Positions 1-11,671 of a stretch of 64,000 nucleotides of DNA are shown here, piece by piece (positions within the stretch are counted from its first letter, which is position 1; the number at the start of each line of letters is the position of its first letter). The notes beneath the pieces were generated by a model. It made no database searches, was not told the origin of the DNA, and worked only from the letters and a program-made list of their open reading frames with translations. A program made the position numbers and the translations under genes. The stretch is from Grammothele lineata (Eukaryota; Basidiomycota; Agaricomycetes; Polyporales; Polyporaceae): NCBI GenBank assembly GCA_002150815.3, contig NDFF03000400.1:1-64000 (forward strand), given 5' to 3'.

Positions 1-2460
1 CGACGTATATGCTACACAATACCCGGACACGCCGTCGTTCACGGTGAAAATGAGGAGGACGAAGGCACTACTCTACGGCGCCGCCTTCGGCTTGGAGGTG
101 ACGAAGCCTGGACCTGGATCGCCGCCTGTGGAGGAGAGGGCGTTTCTAGATGACGTCGTTGCGCACTGCGTCATTGGGATACACCCTCACGAAAGGGAGA
201 GAAAACAGCGCGTACGAGTGAACATCTCACTCACACGTAAGTGCCCGCGCAGGGCTCCGGTGGACTTTCGCGTGCTTGAGCAGAAAGTTTTCGATGTAAG
301 CCATGCAGTCGACGATGCTCTGATCTACTGCTCATCACCCCTACAGTTCGTCGAAGCTTCAACATACCTCACTGTCGAAGCGCTTGCATCCGAGGTTTCC
401 CGCGTAGTTCTTGTCTGTCTCGACGACTTCACTGCCCAAGCCGTCGTGCGCATCTTAAAGCCCAGCGCGATTATAGGAGCCGAGTCGGCCGAGGTAGAAG
501 TAACCCGCACACTGATGGACTTCAAGACCGATCCTTCCTCGCCGACGTCGTCTATCACCGCTGCGGCTCGATCTACAAGCCACGGCGTTCAAAGCCCTCC
601 CACTCCCACTCCCATTCAACAGTCGACAATGCTCCCACACCGCGCTGCAATCGCGATCGGAGCCAATGTCGGGGACCGGTTCGCGAATATCGAGTGTGCG
701 CTCAGGCTGCTCGAGGCTCCCGGCGCGGATTTGCAACAGTGGACGGGGCCACAGAGGGTGATCGTTGTTGACACGAGCTTCATGTACGAAACTGCGCCGA
801 TGTACGTCGAGGACCAACCTAAGTTCATCAATTGCGCGTGCATAGTACGTCCTTTCTTGGCTGGATAGGCGTTCAAGCGATGCTAATGTTGTGACTCTCT
901 GAATAGGTGGAGACGGATCTAGAACCCCGTGAGCTGCTAGCGTTCTTGAAAGACATCGAGGCTGCTGTCGGTCGCACAGTCACGTTCCGCAACGGTCCGA
1001 GGGCAATCGACTTGGATATTATCACGTACGACTCGCTCGTAATAGACACGCGGCTGGAATCGGTGCGACAAACGCTGGACAACCTCAGCGGTGAACTCGT
1101 CGTTCCCCATCCACGCTTGACAGAAAGGGAGTTTGTGTTGAGGCCGTTATGCGAGTGCGTTTCGTACTCCCTATTCCCTTCATTCTTTCTGTCGTCTGAC
1201 CCCAACGCGTATAGCATGATCCCAGACTACACCGTGCCCACCGTCGGGAGAACTGTCGAAGAGCTCTTGACTACACTCATGCAACAGGACACGGACGAGC
1301 CGGCCATGTACAAGGTTGTCCCTTTCCCTCAATACCCACTCCCGCTTGCTGGAAAGCAGTCCCAGCATCTGGCAAAGATCTTGCCGGTGCCACCGACTGC
1401 AACGTACTGGACATATCCAGTGACCTCGTGCCCTTCCAAGGGGCGCCCGCATCCACGAAGGACGTACATCATGGCTACCCTGAACGCGACTCCCGACTCG
1501 TTCTCGGACGGCTCAATCCATTACACTCTCCCTAATGCACTGTCGTACGCAACGTCCGCGATCGCGGGTGGCGCGAACATCATCGACATCGGCGGGTACT
1601 CCACACGCCCCGGCGCGGCGTACGTCTCACCTGAAGAGGAGTTCTCCCGCGTCGTCCCCGTCGTCCAAGCCATCCGCGACGACGGCGGTCCTGTCTCCGC
1701 GGCAAGCCGGTCCCACGAGACGGGCCGGGCACCCGCGCTGATCAGCGTGGATACCTTCCGGTGGGAAGTCGCGGAGGAGGCGATCCAGGCGGGCGCAAAC
1801 TGCATCAACGACGTGTACGCGTTCGGGGGCGCGGACTGGCCGAACGTAGATGAGAAGCACTTCGCGAAGATGCGCCAAGTCGCGCGCGATCGTGCTGTGC
1901 CTGTCGTGCTCATGCACTCTCGAGGACCCGCAGGGGAGAACAAGAACTACACCAAGTACGGGTACGCCGTGGACAAGCGCACGGGGCGGGGCGCGGTGCT
2001 CGAGGGCGTGCGCGTCGAGCTTGGGGAGCGCGTCGAGCGCGCGGTCAAGGGCGCTGGCGGGATAAGGCGGTGGCTCGTCATCGTCGATCCCGGAGTCGGA
2101 TTCAGCAAGACACTCGACGGGAACCTCGAGGTGCTCCGCGACGCGGCAAGTGTTGTAGGGGACTTCGCGCCTCCTCCCGACGGGATCTCGGCGCCGCGGC
2201 GGAACCCGCTTGCGGGGTACCCGCAGCTCATCGGGGCGTCGCGAAAATCGTTCCTAGGTGCGGTGCTCGAGCAAGCAGACGCGGACGTGAATGGAGCGGG
2301 AAGCTACGAGGGCCGCCAGACGCGCCCGGACGAGCGTGATTGGGCGACGGCGGCAGCTGTGGGTTGTGCGGTGCAGCAGGGCGCATCAGTTGTGCGCGTG
2401 CATGACGTGCAACACTTGGCGGACGTCGTTAGAGTCAGCTCGGCTCTGTGGTCCCTGTAG
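1..2460 (+). CDS. FOL1: FOL1, trifunctional folate synthesis enzyme (DHNA / HPPK / DHPS), 5'-partial
   Basis: Fungal folate-synthesis fusion of dihydroneopterin aldolase, hydroxymethyldihydropterin pyrophosphokinase and dihydropteroate synthase. The frame is open from base 2, so the gene begins upstream. The first residues (PSFTVKMRRTKALLYG) look like the end of the first of the two aldolase-like domains usual in fungi. The second aldolase-like domain follows (FLDDVVAHCVIGIHPHERE to STYLTVEALA), then the HPPK domain (AIGANVGDRFANIE; GPRAIDLDIITYD), then DHPS (LNATPDSFSDG, IGGYSTRP, DPGVGFSK, GASRKSFLG, a final RVHDV). Predicted introns are 296-346, 845-906 and 1155-1214; the stop is TAG at 2458-2460. 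The 296-346 intron is inferred because removing it joins LEQKVFD to FVEASTYLTVEAL, the family pattern. The first part of the second aldolase domain is divergent, so its exact exon limits are uncertain. The product would make dihydropteroate from dihydroneopterin. Confidence 0.93.
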
Positions 2461-2912
2461 ACTGACTGTAGTGTAGTAGAGGTTACTTACCTTTCTTGGC
2501 CACGGGGTGTAGAACTGCGCGTCGCAACATTTTGAGTTTCTTGATATCGTGGCTGTAGTCGCCATTGCCTACTGAATGAAGATTGTGCGGCCCCGGATCC
2601 TCCTTAGAGAGCTGTGCTAGACAGAGTCAGGGCGTCAGGATCATCGCCCGCTGCAATAGGCTGCAATGAGGCATTACCAAAAACAGAAGGCTGGGGAGTA
2701 TAGCTTACGTCATGGATAGTAACAAAGCAGACTCGGATGTCGAGCTCGAGGTGCTTATTGCAGCCCGCGTCCCTCGACTGCCGAGCTCGAAGTATCCAGC
2801 TTTCTCCTCCCCTTCCCCATGTCCTAGTACGTCCCCGTCGCACAGCGTCGCCCGAGCCATTGCCCATCCGCGTCAACGCATCTCTTCCCTGTACACTACC
2901 CACACCCGTTCA
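2461..2912. other. FOL1-ATG1 spacer
   Basis: This 452-bp spacer holds the 3' side of FOL1 and the presumed promoter and leader of ATG1. The last 140 bp are rich in C and T and remain open in the ATG1 frame back to an ATG at 2712. I see no independent gene and no convincing TATA box. Confidence 0.5.
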
Positions 2913-5900
2913 ATGGCACCTTCTGCTGCACCCATCCCCGCGGCACCCATCACACCATCGACAGTTAAGCGCACTGCGAGCACAATGTCGGATCGACAGA
3001 GAGTCGAAGACACCGAGGTCAAGCCCTATGTCATCGCGGGCGACCTCGGGAAAGGCAGCTTCGCAACGGTATATCGAGGTTATCATGAGGTACGTCCCGG
3101 ACCGTCCTCGCGTGGCACGCCCGTTCTGACCTTTTCTCCTGCAGCAAACACGACACCAGGTTGCCATTAAGACTGTGAACAGAAGCGGCCTCAGCCAGAA
3201 ACTGTTCGATAATCTGCAGGGTGAGATCGAGATCCTCAAGAGCCTATCTCACCGGCACATTACCCGCCTCCTGGACGTTATAGTAAGTGCTTCTTCCCTT
3301 GAGTTCCGAGCGGCCCGATGGTGCGGCATTGATTGTTAACTTGAACGTAGCGTGCAGAGAGGAACATCTACCTGATCATGGAGTTCTGCGCCGGGGGCGA
3401 CCTCGCTAACTACATCAAGAAACGCGGTAGGGTAGAAGGCCTAGAATACATACCATCCCCTGGCTCCGCGCCCACGTACTACCCACATCCAAAGTCTGGT
3501 GGGCTGGACGAAACGGTCGTTCGCAGTTTCTTGAGGCAGTTGGGTGAGTGCACGTCCCTTGGACCATGAGACCCTACGTACCGTGTCTTGCAAGAGACAA
3601 AACCCATTCCCCACACCATCTCCACACACTTGTACTGGATGGTACTTTTGCTCGTGTCCACTCTCATGTTGCCGTTTGGTCGGACCGGCTGCCTCTAACC
3701 GGCGCCTCAGACGAGTCGCTCCCGTTCACAGTGCTTTCCATATTTTGGGTGCTTTTTGCGTGTTGTGCGTTCCATTACTGACTGGGTCATTCTTACACAT
3801 ATGCAGCACGGGCGATCAAGTTCCTCCGACAACGGGATCTCATCCATCGAGATATTAAGCCGCAGGTGCGCCCTCCTAGAATGCCGCTTATGTGTTCTTT
3901 CTAACGGCACATTAGAACTTGCTATTAAATCCCCCAGGACAAGACGAGTATTCACGAGGACACCCGGTAGGAGTTCCTGTGCTGAAAGTAGCCGACTTTG
4001 GGTTCGCGCGTTTCCTCCCTTCTGCCATGATGGCGGAGACGCTGTGTGGATCGCCGTGAGTTCAGCCCTCGAAACACTTGCTGAATCCTGCTTATAAGAA
4101 ACAGGTTATATATGGCGCCAGAGATCCTGAGCTATCAGAAGTACGACTCGAAGGCCGACCTCTGGTCAGTCGGCGCGGTTCTATACGAGATGTCGGTCGG
4201 AAAGCCTCCATACCGTGCACAGAATCATATCGAGCTCCTCAAGAAGATCGACATGTCGAAGGGGGTCAAGTTCCCTGACGAAGAGCCACAGATGGTCGAA
4301 CGCGCCCGGCAGAAAGGCGAAGAACTCAAGCCTGTGCCGGCGGACATCAAGATGCTCATTCGACAGCTGCTCAAGCGCGTTCCTGCTGAGCGTGCGAGCT
4401 TCGAAGAGTTCTTTGGGAGCCAGGCAATGGCCAACTCAAAGTTCCCGAGACCGAAGGAGCCTTCACCGCCACCAGACGACTACGACGATGGCCCCGATCG
4501 CATTCCTGACCATCATCGTATCATCCCACCAGAGGTGTTGGATCCGAAGGCCATGATTCCACCGGCTAAGATCAAGTTTACGCGGAAGACGTCCGTCGGA
4601 GCCCAGGATGCTGTTGCGTATCATATGTAGGTACATTTCACGTCTTACATCTCATGTCATTCTCAACATCCCTCAGGCCTCTCGACAATTTACCTGGTCC
4701 ATCACAGTCACCACCGTCTCAAGCGCCTCAGTTTAGCCCTCCGGCAAGAACCAAACCACTGTCGCCCGATACATCTTTGATTCCGGGTGAAACGGAAGAG
4801 GATGGGGAACTGCGTCGCGAATATGTACTCGTGGGCGACCGACAGGCGGTGGAGATCAATAGGGCTGTCGATGGTATGTCTCATAAATTTTCTTACAGTC
4901 CTAATTGTTTGACATTCCTTCTCAGAGATCACTTCTCGTCGAAGACCATTACGAGACCGGAGACCATCGCCACAAGTGGAAGAGCCTCCTACTCCTGGTC
5001 TAGAGTCTCCAACGGTCGAATCTCCTGACCCCATCGGTATCGCACCCACCTTCCCTCCCCCGCCGAACACCGCACTCCCTCCTCTCTCATCTTCACCATC
5101 CAGTGCCAGTGCGCGAGCGAACGGCAACGCGCTCACCCGTGCACTTAACATAGCCACAGGAATTCTGCGCGGAGGCCGTCGGCGACCGTCATCGTACCAG
5201 TTTGAGCCCATGGCGTCGTCGCCACGTCGGGCTCAGATGTTTGGGGGCCCGCGCACTCCGGCGCTCGGACTGGAACTACAGTATGCGCGCGACGCAGAAG
5301 AGGACGTGCTGCTAGGTGCGCTGGAAGAGCTTGCGCAGAAGACGGAGGTGCTGGCGCATTGGGCGGAGGAGATGTACACCTACGTCAAGGCGTTCCCACA
5401 GAGTGTGTTCTTCGACTCCTGTGGCGTAACATACGTATACTAACCGAAAGATACAGAACCGCTCCCAGACCCAACCAAGTTCTCGCGACGAGAGGGCGAG
5501 ACGGAGAAGCTCGCCGCACGGCGGAAGAACGCAGACATCCAGGCCGAGTACAACGCGATGACGTGCGTCGCGGTGTACATGCTGCTCATGTCGTTCGCGC
5601 AGCGCGGCATCGACCGCCTGCGGAACCACCACGAGCACCTCCAGATGCGCGACCCGGACGGCGAACTCGAGGTCAGCGAGGGCTTCGACGAGGCGCTCGA
5701 GTGGTTCAAGGTCCAGTTCATTAAGTGTTACGAGCGCGCGGCGCTCGTCAAGACGTGGCTCCCCGCACAGTACACGGGCCCGCCGACGTTCATCGACCAG
5801 CTGGTGTACGATCGGGCGCTGAACTTGGTACGTATTCGCGCGGCTTTTCGTGGAGGGCATGACTAACGAGGTGTGTATGCTCTGCAGAGCCGTACCGCCG

Positions 5901-6291
5901 CGCGGAAGGAGCTCTTCAACCAAGCAACATCGCCAGAGGAATGCGAGCAGTTGTACGAGGAGTCCTTGTGGTGTTTGTACACGCTGCGGGACAACCTGCT
6001 CGAAAGCGATAATCCGTTCCTGGATGAGGATCGCAACACCGTCTCCACATGTGCGTCTTTTTCTCCCTTTCTGTGCTCTCGAGTGACGTTCTAAAAATGG
6101 GCTTGCGGCGCGCAGGGGTGAAGCGGACGAAGCTCCGGCTCGTGCGCTGTCGTGCGCGAAAGAACATGACAGACCGCGAGCGGATGAAGGATGCGCGGCT
6201 GGACAACAACCTCGCGGATGTCCCCCGGATACCCGCGCCGTGGGACGTGCCTGTGCTTGACCCGCCGCAAGATCCTAATGCTCGAGTCTGA
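2913..6291 (+). CDS. ATG1: Atg1 autophagy-initiating serine/threonine kinase
   Basis: Eleven exons (2913-3089, 3145-3282, 3351-3543, 3807-3865, 3916-4055, 4105-4626, 4677-4873, 4926-5402, 5457-5827, 5888-6050, 6116-6291) give 870 aa with all phases closing. The N-terminal kinase domain shows the glycine loop [11 protein letters not shown] (from residue 46), VAIK Lys68, HRDIKP with catalytic Asp185, DFG at 216-218, LCGSPLYMAPE and [13 protein letters not shown] long disordered middle rich in Pro and Ser follows, then a helical C-terminus, as expected for the Atg13/Atg17-binding MIT region of Atg1/ULK. Known role: starts autophagosome formation at the pre-autophagosomal structure under nutrient stress. 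The start could instead be the ATG at 2985, which would give a shorter leader before the kinase. Intron 3 (263 bp) is much longer than the others. Assignment to Atg1 rather than another kinase rests on kinase motifs plus the domain layout. Confidence 0.92.
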
Positions 6292-6858
6292 AGCCCCATC
6301 GTTATGATGATGGTTCGCCCGAGCATTTATGTACTTTTATACTGCATTTCACGTATGACCCGCTCGTTCCTTAGATGTATACTAATCGTCGTAGCATATC
6401 CTCTGGGTTTCTTTGCTATCATTTCATATCTGACGTCCTGCTCCGAACGGATCTATCCCTGTCGCCGTTACAATGTCCTTAACCTATCGTCTCTATGGTC
6501 CATTTTCCTGCTCATTTCCTTTCTCTATCATCTCATACTAGCCTGTGCGTGTAGACCATGGACAGACGCGGATTTGACTCAATGTTCCCTCATACCTGTC
6601 TCTCCAGCATCTCATCTGTAATAGTAGTGCAACGTGCAACGATTTTGTCAATTCGAACAGAGTTGAAGGAGCGCTGTGCTACTCCATAGCACATTGGAAG
6701 ATATCGTTCACAACGACACGAAACCATTCCTCTTCTACTATGCTTTCTACGGTATCACGATAATGAAGTACCGGGGGGTATGGCCACGGTGTGACTCCGC
6801 CTCTGCTGGAAGCGCCTTGCAATCCGAGCACCTGACGTGATCTGGATGCATTTTAGTT
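6292..6858. other. Convergent spacer, no gene seen
   Basis: This 567-bp AT-richer stretch lies between the stop of ATG1 (+) and the stop of the zinc-finger gene (-). It should hold both 3' UTRs. The plus-strand open frame at 6304-6621 is hydrophobic and of low quality, and I do not regard it as a gene. Confidence 0.5.
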
Positions 6859-7396
6859 CTATCCCTTGTAACTCGAGTAGACGCCGTCAGCCAACGCACC
6901 TTGGCAGGTAGCGCAACTGAACGCCACCTCGTCCCTCGGAATGGTGCGGTGGCATGCACCGCACACGGCACCTTCAAAAGTGCGATTGACATCGTAGGTC
7001 TCTTTCGCGTTCTGGTACGCCCGGAGGTCTGCTGACGAGGTGACTTCGAAGAATTGGTGCTCCGAGATGTGAGACCTCCTGTTGGCCGGCGAGTGCGCAC
7101 AGCTAAAGCACATCTGGTAGTTTATGTCGCGAAGAACTGTTGCCGATTATCAGCGGGAACTTGAAGGTAACGTCCGGCCTCGCGTACGCACCGTCACATT
7201 GCAAACATTTGTACGTGGACCAAAGCTCGTCCTCGCAGAAATAGCAGATTTCGCGTCGAGCTGGGGACCCCGAGTCGCTGTCGGCCTGGAACAGTTGGCC
7301 AGGGTTGTTGTTGGAGTGATGGTAAGGGGCGATATGACCGGTGTAGTTCGGTCGCGGCCGATCAGAACAATCTACTTGCGAGGGACTATTTCCCAT
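6859..7396 (-). CDS. Small ZZ-type zinc-finger protein
   Basis: Two exons (7396-7192 and 7136-6859, intron 7137-7191 with GTGCGT donor and CAACAG acceptor) give 160 aa. Residues after about 50 carry a ZZ-like zinc-binding pattern: CYFCEDELWSTYKCLQCD, then MCFSCAHSPANRRSHISEH, that is C-x2-C, C-x2-C, C-x2-C and a pair of His. A further C-x2-C...C-x2-C unit follows (CGACHRTIPRDEVAFSCATC). The intron falls inside the ZZ finger. A nearer acceptor (ACCAG) would give a stop, so the upstream CAACAG was chosen; this inserts a few residues (VLRDINYQ) in the finger. ZZ fingers usually bind proteins or N-terminal tails; the role here is unknown. The N-terminus is polar and without recognisable domain. 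Confidence 0.72.
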
Positions 7397-8216
7397 GAAG
7401 GGCCGGGTGCCTGGAAGGACGGAGGGCTAGAGAGGGTAGTTTAGGTATAGGGACGGATAGGACGTGTAGACCTTACTTATATACGTCGGATGTACAGAAC
7501 CATGGCTCCGAGATGGGAGCACTGAGTACTGACTAGTGATTATTACTCCTAGAGGTGAGGACGTAACCCGCCTTCGACACGGCCTCCTCGATCCACCCTC
7601 GACCGCCATCCGCGTTATTGTCTTTCCCGAGTACAGGAGAGGGGCTTTGGACTTCGTTTTTCCCCTCTACTCGGATTCCGCTGACACCTTGTCACAGAAG
7701 TCCTGCTGCGCTGCGTACCCGGCCTTTCCCACCGTACCACATATGGCAGCTTCAAATGTGTCAACCAGGGACGCCGCACAGCATTCCTCGCTGACGAGTA
7801 TGCCACCATGCGACGTGTGGCAAACGAAGGCCAGGAAAGACAAAAAGGCCATCAAAGATAGTTCAGCATTAACTCCACGCCCTGACATCCTGAGCGGTGA
7901 AAACTGCAACCTGAACGAACCCAAAGAAAGGCGGAACATTATTAGAAATGATGTTCTTAGATTGAACCTAGATTGGTACCTAGTAGGTTCTTCAGAACCA
8001 CAGCACGATGGCCAATTGGGAGGTACATTGGCTGTACGGAATCTCCGCATGACGTCAGAGACCAGGACTTGCCGCCAACCGATGCCATCGTTGCCGACCG
8101 TGCACGCATGAGACTTCCGTTGGCCATCACCATGAGCTGGGCACACGAATATTGCGCAATTATCATTAACGTAGAGCATACCATACATCTATCTAGCACC
8201 CAGCACTCTCCACTAC
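7397..8216. other. Spacer with two overlapping weak ORFs
   Basis: This is the promoter side of the zinc-finger gene and the 3' side of the mitochondrial gene. Open frames of 191 aa (7536-8111, +) and 173 aa (7667-8188, -) overlap each other on opposite strands. Neither has a recognisable domain or supporting splice context, so I call no gene. Confidence 0.4.
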
Positions 8217-9742
8217 CTAGTCTTCCTCCGTCCTCCGCGTCGGGCCCGCGAGGTACGCCGCCGCGCCGCTCTGCTGCATAAAGCGGTTCAACCACGCGTG
8301 CTCGATCTTCGCCGTGTTCAAATTCCGGTCGATCGTGTGCAGCGAGAGCACGAACCACTCCTTCTCCTGCCTGCCCGGCGAGACCAGCGTCTCCGGCTTC
8401 CCGAGGAGCGCGCGGTCGAGATTGAGCTCCCCCGCGGGCATCTGCGCGAGCAGCTTCTCGAACTCGGCGAGCAGCCCCCGGGCGACGTCGACCGTGTCGC
8501 GGATCTTCTGGGGGACCTTGTCCCCGCGGCCGTACGCGTCGAGGTGCGGGCGCGCGCGGATGACGCACGCGCGGATGAGGGAGGCGGTCGAGTAGGGGTC
8601 CGCGGAGACGGGCGGGAGGAGGAAGGCGGTGTAGAGGGCGGCGAAGCGGAGCATGTCCTCGAGCGCGGGCTCGGGCGCGCGGGCAAAGGCGTGCATGACT
8701 ACGCGTGCGGCGGCGAGGTCGAGGTCGAGCCGGTACTTGGGGCGCTCGGAGAAGACTTTGAGGGCGAGGTCAGGGCAGCGAAGCCGGTTGCAGGCATCTG
8801 TGAGGGTGGTCAGTGAGGGTTCACAAAGAGGTATTCAAAGGCAGCGATAAGAGATAGAAGTCAAGAAAACATCGCTCGTGCGCGAACTTAGGAATGAGTT
8901 TGACACGAACTTTTCGAGTGAGTGAATTTTAAATCAGGAGGGAGACGGCTTCACTATCGTGGAAGCACATCCGCGCGAAGAAAAGCGGGGAAGTATATAG
9001 GAGTATTGAGATACTAGCAACCACAGGTGGAGAAATGCAGTATACGCAGACGTCTACGAGCTCAAAGCACGCAAAGCCAGACGATACATAGTGCGTGACA
9101 GAAGCAGCGGGGCAAACACTCGAAGAACACTCACTCGCAAACTGGTACGCGACAGTGCGAGGCCAAGCCCTCTTTTCTCTCCAATTCGGGAACATCTCCG
9201 TTACACGCTCCAGGTGCTCCTTCTTCGGGGCCAAGTAGAAGAGGTGTGTCCATGCCTTGACGCGCATCTGGCGCTGGTCCTCTGTCTTGGACACAATGCA
9301 CGCGTGCACAAATTTGTACATGTGTTCGAAACGGGCCTCACGATCGAACTCCGCGGGGAGAGGTACCGAGGGGTTGAGCTTGGGCGCGTCCGAGAGGTCC
9401 ACCATGGCCGCGGGCGCAGACTCGGAGGCGGCGGAGGCAGGCTCCGACGTAGACTCAGACTTCGAGGGCTCAGCTGGCGCGGAAAAGAGGGAGTCGCCCT
9501 CGTCAGCGTCGCCAAAGAGGTCGTCATCTTCCTCCTTGCTGCCGGGCGCAGAGGCCTTTTTGAACGCTGCGGGAATACATGAGTTCGCGCGTCGAGTGAG
9601 GAGTGCCAGATCACGATGGGTGCTCACCGACTGGCGTCGAGTGGATGGCGCGGACGCCCCAGGCGACAGCGGACGGCCGTGCGACACGCGCGACGGAGGA
9701 AAGGCGGACTGCGCGACGAACGGTGGCAAGAACGGCGGCCAT
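8217..9742 (-). CDS. Predicted mitochondrial protein of unknown function
   Basis: Exons 9742-9628, 9566-9135 and 8797-8217 join in phase to 375 aa. The N-terminus (MAAVLATVRRAVRLSSVARV, then a region ending IHSTP) is Arg/Ala-rich without acidic residues, a good mitochondrial presequence. An acidic and Ser-rich linker follows (EEDDDLFGDADEGDSLF), then a helical region of about 250 residues with aromatic-rich helices (AWTHLFYLAPKKEHLERV, TVAYQFANACNRLRCPDLAL, MLRFAALYTAFLLPP). This suggests a helical-repeat (PPR/TPR-like) or mitoribosome-associated protein, but I recognise no named family. The second intron (8798-9134, 337 bp) is long for this locus and could hide a small exon. The gene is divergent from the aldo-keto reductase gene at 10277. 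Confidence 0.72.
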
Positions 9743-10157
9743 AGCGTTGGAGAGGAGAAACGTCGAAGGGGACGAGGAGAAAGTCGGACACGCTGGCCAA
9801 ACGCCCGCCGGGCCGAGGCCACAGTCCAGCCAAAACAGGCGCCTGAGAGCCCAGTGAGCTCGCATGGTGAGTCCTCTAATCTCATGGTCATCCCTATTCG
9901 ATCACAACCACGACCTTGTGTTCGCCGAAATTCTTACTTGAGGCCCTCGACTTGACCATTACATCCACAAGTATGCCTCTCGCCTAGTAATAAATAGTTG
10001 AGCTCACCCTGCTCTGCCGGTCCGAGGTATGACATCACCCTCGAGAGTCTCCCAGCGTAAACTCTAACTGCACGCGCATTAGTCAGTCTTTTGGGCGAGC
10101 AGTTGGCCTTTGACCCGTTCCCAGAGCGTCCCGATGACCTCTTGGGTCATTCTCACG

Positions 10158-10168
10158 TCCCCCGCACG
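10158..10168 (+). promoter_or_regulatory. Shared promoter 11-mer TCCCCCGCACG (copy 1)
   Basis: TCCCCCGCACG occurs 109 bp upstream of the first aldo-keto reductase ATG and again, exactly, 164 bp upstream of the paralog's ATG. It contains CCCCGC, whose complement GCGGGG fits the CreA/Mig1-type consensus SYGGRG. That a repressor binds here is inference. Confidence 0.4.
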
Positions 10169-10180
10169 ATATCGATGTGC

Positions 10181-10186
10181 TATATA
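10181..10186 (+). promoter_or_regulatory. TATA-like box of first aldo-keto reductase
   Basis: TATATA lies 91 bp upstream of the ATG at 10277, at normal spacing for a fungal TATA promoter with a short leader. Confidence 0.45.
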
Positions 10187-10276
10187 GGTACAACATGCGG
10201 GCCCTGCAACTCAAACTCGTCTTCATCGTCTCCCTGAACTGCCGACCGTCTTGAAGCCGCTCTCGACCAACGCGCG

Positions 10277-11671
10277 ATGTCGAAGATCTGGTTTCCTGCC
10301 CCAGAGCCCAAGACCAAGCTCGGCCGGTACCGCCAGCTCTCGCCCCTAGCTGGCGTGCACGTTTCCCCGCTCTGCCTCGGCGCAATGAGCATCGGCGACA
10401 AGTGGGCCGCGGTCGGCATGGGCGCGATGGACAAAGAATCCAGTTTCAAGCTCCTCGACGAGTTCTACGCCGCCGGGGGAAACTTCATCGACACCGCAAA
10501 CAACTACCAGGATGAGAGCTCCGAGGAGTTCCTGGGCGAGTGGATGGAGGCACGGGGGCTTCGCGACCAGATCGTTGTGGCCACCAAGGTGATGCCACTG
10601 GCCAATGTTTTGCGTGGTCCCTGGTGCTTATTGCGTCGCGTTGCAGTATACAACGAACTTCAAGAGGCATGACAAGGATATCGGACAGAAGGTTCACTAC
10701 ACGGGAAACAACCTCAAAGCCATGCACGTCTCCGTAGAAGCCAGCCTCAAGAAGCTTCGTACTGACTACATTGACATCCTCTACGTTCACTGGGTAAGCC
10801 GCCACTATTCTCATGTTCTCCTGCAGCGTCACAAACGAACCGTCTTCCCAACAGTGGGATTGGGACACCTCTGTCGAGGAGGTCATGAACGGCCTGCACC
10901 ACCTCGTCGCGTCCGGCAAGGTCCTCTACCTCGGCGTCTCCGACACTCCCGCTTGGATCGTCTCCAAGGCGAACCTCTACGCGCGTTTGATGGGCAAATC
11001 CCCCTTCGTGATTTACCAGGGCGCGTGGAGCATCCTTCAGCGCGACTTCGAGCGCGACATCCTCCCTATGGCGCGCACGGAAGGCCTCGCGCTTGCCCCT
11101 TTTAGCGTCCTCGCCGCGGGCCGCATCCGCACGGACGAGGAGGAGGAACGGAGGCTGCAGACGGGCGAGAACGGTGCGTCTGCTTCTTCCTCGTCCTACG
11201 TGCGCATGTATACTAATGTAAGACATTGGTAGGGCGCACGATCAGCCGTCCGAACTGGGAACGCAGCGAGGGCGAACGCAAACTCTGCAAGGCACTCGAG
11301 GAGGTCGCAGCCCAGGTCGGTGCGGGGACGACCATCCAGGCCGTCGCGATTGCCTATGTAATGCAGAAGGCCCCATACGTCTTCCCGGTGGTTGGCTGCC
11401 GCAAGATCGAGCAGCTCGAAGCGAACATCAAGGCCCTTGACGTTGCACTCTCGAGCGAGCAGATTGCTTTCCTCGAGAGTGTACTCCCGTTTGACAAAGG
11501 GTTCCCTCATGGGATGGTGGTGAGTAGCACGATCAATAGTCAAGCCCTGGTAGAGGGAGTGCCAAGTGCTGATAAACCGTGCAGGGCGATGGGTCGGAGT
11601 ATATTCGAATGACGCAGTCTGCGGGCAACTTCGACAAATGGCCGCGCGCACAGGCCATTCGACCCTCGTGA
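10277..11671 (+). CDS. Aldo-keto reductase, aryl-alcohol dehydrogenase / norsolorinic acid reductase type (paralog 1)
   Basis: Five exons (10277-10588, 10647-10793, 10855-11173, 11233-11519, 11585-11671) give 383 aa. The AKR tetrad is visible: Asp72 and Tyr77 in [11 protein letters not shown], Lys104 in VVATK and His152 in ILYVHW. The NADPH-binding C-terminal part is present ([20 protein letters not shown]). Family members reduce aromatic aldehydes or related ketones with NADPH in the cytosol, and in wood-decay basidiomycetes they recycle veratryl and anisyl compounds. The actual substrate here is unknown. Protein and N-terminal half align closely to the paralog at 15669-17165, with shared motifs such as [13 protein letters not shown]. 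Compared with that paralog it lacks two introns. The start is set by the first ATG after the TATA box and by alignment of the two N-termini. Confidence 0.92.

Larger units (their letters stand above)
9743..10276. other. Divergent promoter region
   Basis: This 534-bp region lies between two divergently transcribed genes, the mitochondrial-protein gene (-) and the first aldo-keto reductase (+). It contains a TATA-like element and a GC-rich 11-mer listed separately. I see no coding sequence. Confidence 0.6.

Noticed and set aside
7536..8188. Open frames of 191 aa (+) and 173 aa (-)
   Set aside because: They overlap on opposite strands and neither has a domain, a promoter or splice context. Probably chance.
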